Source of the DNA: Acanthaster planci
Taxonomy: Eukaryota > Echinodermata > Asteroidea > Valvatida > Acanthasteridae
Direction of reading: 5' to 3'
Length of the DNA: 19,426 bases
Assembly: GCF_001949145.1 (NCBI RefSeq)
Contig: NW_019091588.1
Coordinates: 238,801-258,226, forward strand
Shown piece by piece: positions 17,158-19,426 of the stretch. A program made the position numbers and the translations under genes. Below the pieces are notes generated by a model that had not been told where the DNA came from, did no database searches, and saw nothing but the letters and a program-made list of their open reading frames with translations. Position 1 is the stretch's first letter; each line of letters opens with the position of its first letter.

Positions 17158-17250
17158 TGCAAAAAAAACAAAAGGACTAAAGGACTAAAAAAACACCCAA
17201 AGACTAAAACTTAAAAAAAAAACCAAAAACCAAAACTCAACACTCAACAC
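17158..17250 (+). repeat. A-rich low-complexity tract
   Basis: A run of A-stretches punctuated by GGACTAAA and CCAAAA units, ending in ACTCAACACTCAACAC. It may be a decayed poly(A) or simple-sequence tract; no adjacent retroelement body is recognisable. Confidence 0.6.
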
Positions 17251-17631
17251 AGTGCGTAAAATGGACCTTATGAGTTTACACTCAGACTTCAATGTGTGAA
17301 AAAAAAAGTAAATAAATACATGCATCAGAAAAAACAAAATTTCTTGGGCATGAACTACATAGAACAGGAAGGAGAGCAGGGATTAACACATCATAAAATG
17401 GAAAATGAGCACAGGTCTGTGGGGCTCATTAAGTATTCAAATCCCCTGGCAAGTCCAAATAAACAATCAACTAAGGAAGAGAAGACAAAGAAAAGCATGT
17501 TCTGAAGCAAATGGGTGGAAATGCATGTACTTATATGTCACTAACATTCTTAAACTAAAAAGAGTAAGAAAGGTAAAAAAATATGAGAAATCAGATAAGT
17601 ATAGATCTAAAAGATGATAGTTAAGCTTATA

Positions 17632-18427
17632 CAGTAAAATCTCGTTAAGTCGAAGTGCAGGGGAATGGACGAAAGGTTTGAGTTATCCGATGTTCGAGTT
17701 ATCGAAAGTTACATGCTTCAGTGCACATGCAACCTCACTGGCTTACAGCAGTTGGCCTGCAAGCTGAGTCGAACACAAAGTAGATTTTAGGCTATTACTA
17801 CTGTGCAAGTTTTCCTCAAACATCATCATTAAACATGTTTTTATGTGGTACACTAATAAACGATAAACCAATGAAATTATGTACTGGTACCTGTGTCTAC
17901 GTCTTGAGAATTAATTCTTTTGCTTTGCTTGATCGGGCTGTTACCGCATAACGCAGGTGAGGGTTTCCATGCTGGGTCACGTGATACATATACAAAGCCC
18001 TTGGGCGCATCATTCGTGCCTGATTTAGGCTGCATCCGAACCTCTTGTCTAGACCTAGGTCTTGGTATTCACTCCATTGGAAATGCATGGATACACGCAG
18101 ACAGTAGATGTAGCCCAGTGCTTGTCGACGTGACAATGGCAGCCCTTGTGAACATGCTCGGCTCATCATAGAAAAAGCTGTGCGCGTGACAGTAATGACT
18201 CATAATGAAGGCAACGGTTCTTTCATCACTTTTTATTCATCATTCTTCAGTGTTTTTTTTAATTGGCCTACCAAAACTTTGAGATGAGCAGCTTTAGTGG
18301 TGTTGATGCTTTGAGTTACGGATAGTTTATTGTACATAAAGGCCTATTCTTTTGCCGGAAATACAGAAAGACGTTGAGGTAAACGGAGTTTCGACTTAAC
18401 AGGCTTCGACTTATCGAGATTTTACTG
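17632..18427. mobile_element. pogo/Tigger-like (Tc1/mariner) MITE, 796 bp, TA-flanked
   Basis: The left end is CAGTAAAATCTCGTTAAGTC and the right end is the complement of CAGTAAAATCTCGATAAGTC. The inverted match runs for about 24 bp with one difference and is flanked by TA on both sides (17630-17631 and 18428-18429). TA duplication and CAGTA..ATCTCG ends are characteristic of pogo/Tigger-type Tc1/mariner elements. Just inside the left end are further related blocks (GAGTTATCCGATGTTCGAG). No DDE transposase or CENP-B-type DNA-binding domain is encoded, so it is non-autonomous. The middle 600 bp has an open minus frame (18169-17897) without a recognisable domain, and an E-box TCACGTGA near 17977. 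Confidence 0.88.
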
Positions 18428-18429
18428 TA

Positions 18430-19426
18430 GTGTGTGTTCTGAGCTTAATTAGGAAAACTTTAGTGATTCAGAAAACTAATATTAAAAAAATTGACAAACC
18501 TTGGTAAAAAAGTTTAGAAACTAAATAGTATTGGGGACAGGAGAAAATTAACTTTATACATGAACAAGAAAAGTTTAGAAACTTCTAGCAGAATAGGACT
18601 CAAGCAGAAAAACAGCACTCCAGTTACTGAGTTAGGAGGAACAATACCTACATGTACATGTGAAGGTGACTGGTCTCTGCTGATCTGCTACACTGAGTGT
18701 GACCAGACCATGTGGCAACTCTATATAGGGGGAAGCTGGGGCTTAAACAAATAAACAGGGGTAACATTATTAGAAAAAAATTCAAGAACTCTAAACTAAA
18801 GTTAAACATTTTTAAAGGGGAACTACTTCTATGTAAAAACGTGTACTTAATAACATAAACATTTCTGGCTCTGCCACTCAGTGATGACATTAAGTATGTA
18901 GCCATTGGCAAAAAGCCTTCCTATCACAAGTCAAACTCTCCAAGCATATAAAGTGCTATATCCTTGGACAGTATTGTAGTCCAGACCACTTAAGACCTTC
19001 ACAAGACCAACACAAGACCTCCAGTCTGAATTTAAGTAATTTAAAGCATAAGGCAGGTTCCTCAAAATATGGACCATTTGATAATGTTCAACTTTGGGGG
19101 TTCACTTTTCCTGAAGTGAACAACAGTGAATTAATTTCCAATGTTTGATGTAATGAGGGAAGTCATGGCTGATATCTGGAACAATGATGACCGTGTCAAC
19201 CTTTCAACTTAATTTGAGTTAATTAAAGTCTCGAATGTTAGCAATTTTGAGGGACATGAACTACCAGTTAAAATCTGAGCCAATAAAATTCGCTGAGGAG
19301 TGATAATCCCCAAGGTAATTTTACACAGATTTATATGTGGTAAAAGGTGATAATATTACACATATTAACCACTTCCAGCCGGGGGCTCCGGTACCGGAAT
19401 CATAGGCCTTATATTTGGGGCTGGGG
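18430..19426. other. Gene-free stretch to the end of the window
   Basis: No gene supported. A 15-bp direct repeat AAAAGTTTAGAAACT occurs at 18507-18521 and 18569-18583. A TATATAGG box (18722-18729) has no associated exon. TCCGGTACCGGA (19387-19398) is a perfect 12-bp palindrome near the right edge, where G+C rises, so another element may begin there. Confidence 0.45.

Overview
The window looks like animal nuclear DNA from a marine invertebrate. It is A+T-rich and intron-like, with only short open frames and no bacterial operon structure. It carries fossils of two non-LTR retrotransposons, a Ty3/Gypsy LTR element, two hAT-like MITEs and a pogo/Tigger-like MITE. The palindrome ACATGT recurs throughout. 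I cannot name the phylum from this alone: the element families fit molluscs, echinoderms, hemichordates, amphioxus or cnidarians. No complete host protein-coding gene is visible.

Layout. 1-1290: no gene, but a GC-richer patch (100-300) with a palindromic kappaB-like site and nuclear-receptor half-sites. 1290-2710 (minus): 3' part of a CR1/Jockey-like LINE with a decayed reverse transcriptase (RT). About 2730-4832 (plus): a second LINE with an APE-type endonuclease and the start of its RT, of the type often annotated as craniofacial development protein 2-like; it is deleted internally and cut off before the RT active site. 4833-9061 (minus): a Ty3/Gypsy element with an apparent 5' LTR, primer binding site, gag, RNase H and integrase. 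Protease and most of RT are deleted and the 3' LTR is missing. Two related hAT-type MITEs, each with an 8-bp target duplication, sit 73 bp apart inside its gag. The stack 1290-9061 is a nest in which later elements interrupt earlier ones.

9062-19426 is mostly unannotatable sequence. It holds a roughly 140-bp tandem repeat with E-boxes (10224-10680), a promoter-like patch with NRF1-, YY1- and ETS-like motifs and two possible first exons (11211-12030), an interleaved set of inverted repeats (12524-12783), further weak exon candidates at 13540 (plus) and 15024 (minus), a 43-bp tandem duplication, a possible 80-bp inverted-repeat element (16807-16886), and a 796-bp TA-flanked pogo/Tigger-like MITE (17632-18427).

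The clear genes belong to dead transposable elements and do not work together as a pathway. Host exons, if any, are inferred only from open frame plus splice-site context. I did not find a convincing new biological system. The most unusual items are the hairpin exactly at the Gypsy deletion junction, the repeated GTCAACCA motif in the LTR, the paired related MITEs, and the interleaved inverted repeats.
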